From the NCBI RefSeq assembly GCF_900156735.1, contig NZ_FTOL01000012.1, positions 1-64,000 on the forward strand: a DNA stretch of 64,000 nucleotides, written 5' to 3'. The stretch is from Chryseobacterium ureilyticum. GTDB lineage: Bacteria > Bacteroidota > Bacteroidia > Flavobacteriales > Weeksellaceae. Every line of letters begins with the position of its first letter. The first letter of the stretch is position 1. Under the pieces are notes generated by a model. The model did not search any database. It was not told the DNA's origin and was given only the letters and a program-made list of their open reading frames with translations. A program made the position numbers and the translations under genes. This document shows positions 60,501 through 64,000 of the stretch, one piece after another.

Positions 60501-62189
60501 TTAATTAGCTACTTCAGCTCTCATGTCCTTTCCTTTGAATTTCATAGATTGAATGTTACTTAGAACATTGTCTTTGAAAGACTTCTCAACTTCAAAGAAA
60601 GAGAATTTCTCTAGGATTTCGATATCTCCGATTTCAGCTCTTTTCTTGGTCTTTCCACCAGCAGTAGCCTTATTGATAATATCTAAAACATCAAGCTTCT
60701 TCAAGTGGTCTTTTTTACCCAAGTTGAAGAAGAATCTAACCATGTTTTCATCCTTTCTTCTTGGTTTTCCACCACGATCTCTGTCTCTACCGCGATCTCT
60801 GTCTCTTCCTCTATCTCTGTCTCTATCACGTCCACGGTCTCTTCTTGAGTAATCATCATCTCTGTTGCTCAACTTCTGCTCAACAAGATCGTGTTTGTCT
60901 TTGTAATATAAAGCAAGATCCTTCAATTGGAATTGTAACAACTGGTGTACTAATTCTTCTTTTGTAAAGTTGCTTAGATCCGGGATTAAGCTATCATCAA
61001 ACTCGAAAAGATCTTCGTGCTCCGTCAATAATTTTTCGAAAACACCACCAACCTGAGCTTTGATAATCTGGTCTCCTGTAGGAATAAATTTTTCGTTAAT
61101 TTCTATTTTAGTAGCAGATTTGATTTGCTTCAATTTTCTGCTTTCTTCAGGCTTGATTAAAGCCATAGAAATACCGTCTTTTCCTGCTCTACCTGTTCTT
61201 CCACTTCTGTGAACGAATACTTCAGGATCATCAGGTAAAGAGAAGTGAATAACGTGAGTCAGAGAGTTTACATCCAATCCTCTTGCTGCAACGTCTGTAG
61301 CTACAAGAATATCGATGTTTTTCAATCTGAATTTCTTCATTACTGTATCTCTCTGTGCCTGAGAAAGGTCTCCGTGAAGAGCATCAGCTGCATAACCGTT
61401 CTGCATTAAGAAATCTGCAACCTCCTGAGTTTCCATTCTTGTTCTACAGAAAATGATGGAATACTGATTAGGATTAGCATCGATTAATCTCTTCAACGCT
61501 TCTTTTTTCTGACGGTAACCTACCACATAATATTCGTGCGTAATGTTCTTCTTCACTTCGTTGATAGAACCTACTGAAATACGGTGTGGTTTTGTAAGGT
61601 AATTTTTGGAAATTCTTTCCACTTCTTTATTCATCGTAGCCGAGAATAAGAAAGTTTGTTTAGTTTCCGGAGTTTCGCTTAGAATGGTTTCCAATTCATC
61701 CTTGAATCCCATTGAAAGCATTTCATCAGCTTCGTCTAATACTAACCAATGAATAGCAGAGAAATCTAACGCTTTTCTGTTGATAAGGTCGATTACTCTA
61801 CCTGGAGTTCCCACAATAATCTGTGGTTTCTCTTTTAAAGATCTCATTTGCTCTACAATGCTACTTCCACCATAAACCGCAGTAGTTTTGATGTCCATGT
61901 ATTTAGAGTAATTCTTTATGTCTTTAGAAATCTGAAGACATAATTCCCGTGTCGGACAAAGCACCAATAATTGGATTTTGCGACTCGTATCGTCAATCAT
62001 ATCCAAAATCGGAAGCGAAAACGCTGCTGTTTTGCCTGTCCCTGTCTGCGCAAGTGCGATCAAATCGCGAATATCTGAAAGAATAAAAGGGATAGTCTGT
62101 TTTTGGATTTCTGTTGGGCTTTCGTAACCCAGTTCGCCAATTGCCTTAAGAATATCAGGACTTAAATTGGTTTCCGTAAATAAATTCAT
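60501..62189 (-). CDS. deaD: DeaD/CsdA-type DEAD-box RNA helicase
   Basis: A 562-aa helicase. Motifs seen: Q motif (YESPTEIQKQTIP), I (AQTGTGKT), DEAD, SAT, IIFCRTR, ATDVAARGLD and HRSGRTGR. After the core (about 370 aa) an Arg/Asp repeat (RDRGRDRDRDRGRDRDRG, about 450-475) precedes a DbpA-like RNA-binding domain (MVRFFFNLGKKDHLKKLDV onward). It probably acts in ribosome assembly or cold adaptation. It is transcribed alone and ends at a strong terminator. Confidence 0.94.
   Translation of the reverse strand: MNLFTETNLSPDILKAIGELGYESPTEIQKQTIPFILSDIRDLIALAQTGTGKTAAFSLPILDMIDDTSRKIQLLVLCPTRELCLQISKDIKNYSKYMDIKTTAVYGGSSIVEQMRSLKEKPQIIVGTPGRVIDLINRKALDFSAIHWLVLDEADEMLSMGFKDELETILSETPETKQTFLFSATMNKEVERISKNYLTKPHRISVGSINEVKKNITHEYYVVGYRQKKEALKRLIDANPNQYSIIFCRTRMETQEVADFLMQNGYAADALHGDLSQAQRDTVMKKFRLKNIDILVATDVAARGLDVNSLTHVIHFSLPDDPEVFVHRSGRTGRAGKDGISMALIKPEESRKLKQIKSATKIEINEKFIPTGDQIIKAQVGGVFEKLLTEHEDLFEFDDSLIPDLSNFTKEELVHQLLQFQLKDLALYYKDKHDLVEQKLSNRDDDYSRRDRGRDRDRDRGRDRDRGRDRDRGGKPRRKDENMVRFFFNLGKKDHLKKLDVLDIINKATAGGKTKKRAEIGDIEILEKFSFFEVEKSFKDNVLSNIQSMKFKGKDMRAEVAN
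60777..60845. repeat. Arg-Asp-encoding simple repeat within the deaD gene
   Basis: A stretch of near-repeated hexamers and 12-mers (units such as TCTCTGTCTC and CGATCTCTG) encodes alternating Arg and Asp residues. Tandem units of this kind can change in copy number by slippage. Confidence 0.6.
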
Positions 62190-62538
62190 TAACTATTTTA
62201 AAATTTTTGCAAAGATACAATAAATATTTGATTTGTTTTTGAATAAAGTATTAAATATGTAAACTTAAATTCAGAATCCTTTAATGTATTTTAATTTTTT
62301 CGAAAATTAAATTTAAAAAAACACACCTTATATTAACGACTTATCAAATAATAGTTTTTTTTATTAAATTGGATTGATTATTTATGGATTATTTATGAGT
62401 TTTCAAATAAAACCATAAAATACACTTTTTTTCTTTTAAAATTTATTACTTATTGCGTAAATTTGGAGGTGGCTTTGTCTGCTTTCAGTATTTGGATATA
62501 ATCAGCAAACTATTCAATCATTAAAACACCAACACAAT
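62190..62538. other. 349-bp intergenic region between two divergent genes
   Basis: No gene is seen. It is very AT-rich. It holds a TAnnTTTG box for each divergent gene: TATCTTTG on the minus strand (62210-62217) for deaD, and TAAATTTG on the plus strand (62458-62465) for the DUF2461 gene. The latter implies a leader of about 70 bp. Confidence 0.55.
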
Positions 62539-63207
62539 ATGTCAGCGAGCATTTCTTCAAAAACATTTGACTTTCTAAAAAAGTTGAATAAAAATAATAA
62601 CCGCGAATGGTTCAATGAAAACAAGCACCTATACACAGAAGCGCAGGGAAATATTATTCAGTTTTTAGATGATCTTATTAAAGAAATGTCTGATTTTGAT
62701 GAAGAACTTGCTAAAATCGACAGCAAAAAATCATTATTCAGAATCTATCGCGACACCCGTTTCTCAAAGGACAAATCTCCATACAAAACCAACTTCGGAG
62801 CTTCTCTGGGAATGGGAAAAGGAAATCAGAAAGGAGGCTACTATCTTCATTTGGAACCAGGAAAATCATTTCTGGCTGGGGGAATTTACATGCCTGAATC
62901 TTCGGTATTGAAACAAGTACGAAAAGAAATATCCTTGTATGGCGATAATTTTCTCACAATTTTAAATAATAAAGATTTCAAAAAACATTTTCCAGAACTT
63001 GATCAGGATGACAAACTTAAAAAAATCCCTCAAGGCTTTGAAAAGGAAGATCCAATGGCAGAATATCTGAAACTTAAAAACTTTATTGTTGTCTATCAAC
63101 TGAAAGATGAAGAAGTTTTGGATAAGAATGCAGCAAAAAACATGAATAAGATCTTTAAGCTCATGAAACCTTTCAATGATTTCCTGAATACCCCTTTCCT
63201 CGATTAA
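62539..63207 (+). CDS. DUF2461 family protein
   Basis: A 222-aa soluble protein of the DUF2461 (TIGR02453) family. The conserved start FLKKLNKNNNREWFNENK is followed by LFRIYRDTRFSKDKSPYKTNFG and GGYYLHLEPG then GIYMPE. The function is unknown. It appears monocistronic, divergent from deaD. Confidence 0.9.
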   Translation: MSASISSKTFDFLKKLNKNNNREWFNENKHLYTEAQGNIIQFLDDLIKEMSDFDEELAKIDSKKSLFRIYRDTRFSKDKSPYKTNFGASLGMGKGNQKGGYYLHLEPGKSFLAGGIYMPESSVLKQVRKEISLYGDNFLTILNNKDFKKHFPELDQDDKLKKIPQGFEKEDPMAEYLKLKNFIVVYQLKDEEVLDKNAAKNMNKIFKLMKPFNDFLNTPFLD

Positions 63208-63488
63208 ACATTACTGGATTTTCATTTTCAATCACAAATACTGCAGCTACTCACAGATGATCCGGGTTATCATCTTTACGTAAAATATTCGTAAAAAAAG
63301 CTCTGTAAATCTATGTCTGACTTTTCTAATATTTTATCCATTTAAAAATGACATACCTATAAGCGTTTCTGTGACAAACTGAAAATATATTAAAATTCAG
63401 ATTCTTATAAAACAGACTACAAAGCATATCTACTGAAAATCAATATATTATATTTAACATTTTTTAAGATAAGTTTTACATTTTTGCT

Positions 63489-63496
63489 TATCTTTG
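63489..63496 (+). promoter_or_regulatory. putative -7 box of the FkbM methyltransferase gene
   Basis: TATCTTTG matches TAnnTTTG, 21 bp upstream of the ATG. Confidence 0.45.
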
Positions 63497-63517
63497 CTGT
63501 TCGTCAAAAAGTCAAGG

Positions 63518-64000
63518 ATGTCTTTATACCAAAAAATTGCAGAAAAGCTACAATATATAAGTCCGAATTTTTATAAAAAAAGATATTTTAAGAGCTTAAA
63601 CAATCTTAATAAAAATAATTTTTCGGAACGCAATGTAGAACCGGAACTGGTATGGATCAAAGAATACCTTCCTAAAAATGCTGTAATTCTGGATATTGGC
63701 GCCAATGTAGGTACATTTTTATATCAGCTGGAAAACAAGCTGAATCATGAGCATATTTATGCTTTTGAACCTAATAAGAAGCTTTATCGAAGATTAAAAA
63801 GACTCTTTCCTACCATGAGAGTACTTCCTTTGGCTCTTTCTGACGAGAATACGATAGCGGAGTTTAAAGTTCCGATTATCAATGGAAAAACGATAGCCTC
63901 CAGGGGAACCTTAAATACTTCTTATAAAGAAAAAGGGGAAGAAAAAAGCTACACTGAAAGAGTAAAAGTTATCAAACTAGACGAGTGGGCTGCTTTAGAA
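63518..64000 (+). CDS. FkbM family methyltransferase (truncated by window end)
   Basis: The first 161 codons of a SAM-dependent methyltransferase of the FkbM family. The SAM motif is ILDIGANVGTFLYQL (about residues 58-72), then YAFEPNK, and PLALSDEN matches the family's later block. The start (MSLYQKIAEKLQY) is an ATG with a -7 box upstream. The gene continues beyond position 64000. Members often methylate sugars or lipids of surface glycans. Confidence 0.88.
   Translation, partial: MSLYQKIAEKLQYISPNFYKKRYFKSLNNLNKNNFSERNVEPELVWIKEYLPKNAVILDIGANVGTFLYQLENKLNHEHIYAFEPNKKLYRRLKRLFPTMRVLPLALSDENTIAEFKVPIINGKTIASRGTLNTSYKEKGEEKSYTERVKVIKLDEWAALE

Noticed and set aside
1..64000. CRISPR array, prophage structural genes or rRNA operon
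   Set aside because: No regular direct-repeat and spacer array, phage structural gene or rRNA sequence was recognised.

Overview
The window is AT-rich DNA from a member of the Bacteroidota, very probably Flavobacteriia of the Chryseobacterium/Elizabethkingia type. The evidence is a run of TAnnTTTG -7 promoter boxes with weak Shine-Dalgarno signals, a type IX secretion sorting domain on the first gene, the long two-domain signal peptidase I, the parA-parB-DUF5683-dapB-lepB-wbqC gene order, DUF6660, DUF6428 and GSCFA proteins, and a CzcA pump fused to its TolC partner. The genus is inferred from gene content only.

Bases 1-22,500 look like an accessory metal-resistance island. A secreted endonuclease I and a PAP2 phosphatase are followed by a nine-gene minus-strand block (16,218 down to 2,640). 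This block holds a DUF6660 protein, the CzcA-TolC fusion, a CzcB adaptor with a His-rich loop, an ICMT-like methyltransferase, a bestrophin, a CDF exporter, an LTA-synthase-like sulfatase, an MgtC-like protein and a Zn/Cd P-type ATPase. An arsenic block (20,333 down to 16,492) follows: ArsR, DUF6428, a metallophosphoesterase, a GcvH-like lipoyl protein, ACR3 and a methyltransferase that carries an apparent one-base frameshift. A CTnDOT-type tyrosine integrase sits beside two tandem tRNA-Asp genes at 21,049-22,700, which probably marks the island's right end. The left end was not found.

Bases 22,700-40,300 are mostly core genes on the minus strand: trxA, a cysteine desulfurase, a PrcB-like lipoprotein, and a tight four-gene operon that resembles the mycobacterial decaprenyl-phosphoryl-arabinose pathway (UbiA, DprE1-like, DprE2-like, HAD phosphatase). 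After these come an OmpA lipoprotein, a lipocalin, a subtilase, wbqC, lepB, dapB, DUF5683, parB, parA, tonB and purA.

Bases 40,400-64,000 are mixed. They hold an orphan Imm35-like protein, an alpha/beta hydrolase, a LytS/LytTR two-component pair divergent from an outer-membrane receptor, a WYL regulator, an ABC-F protein, hpt, adk, obg, two DEAD-box helicases, a GSCFA/DUF4269/TatD/acyltransferase operon, a polyprenyl synthetase, a Pit phosphate transporter with its DUF47 partner, a DUF2461 protein and a truncated FkbM methyltransferase at the right edge.

The most notable signals are these: the DprE1/DprE2/UbiA/HAD operon in a Gram-negative, with Ala at the benzothiazinone-cysteine position; a GcvH-like lipoyl carrier inside an ars operon; a LytTR-style pair of 9-bp direct repeats with a 12-bp spacer; and five intergenic spacers built from a short repeated word followed by its imperfect reverse complement.
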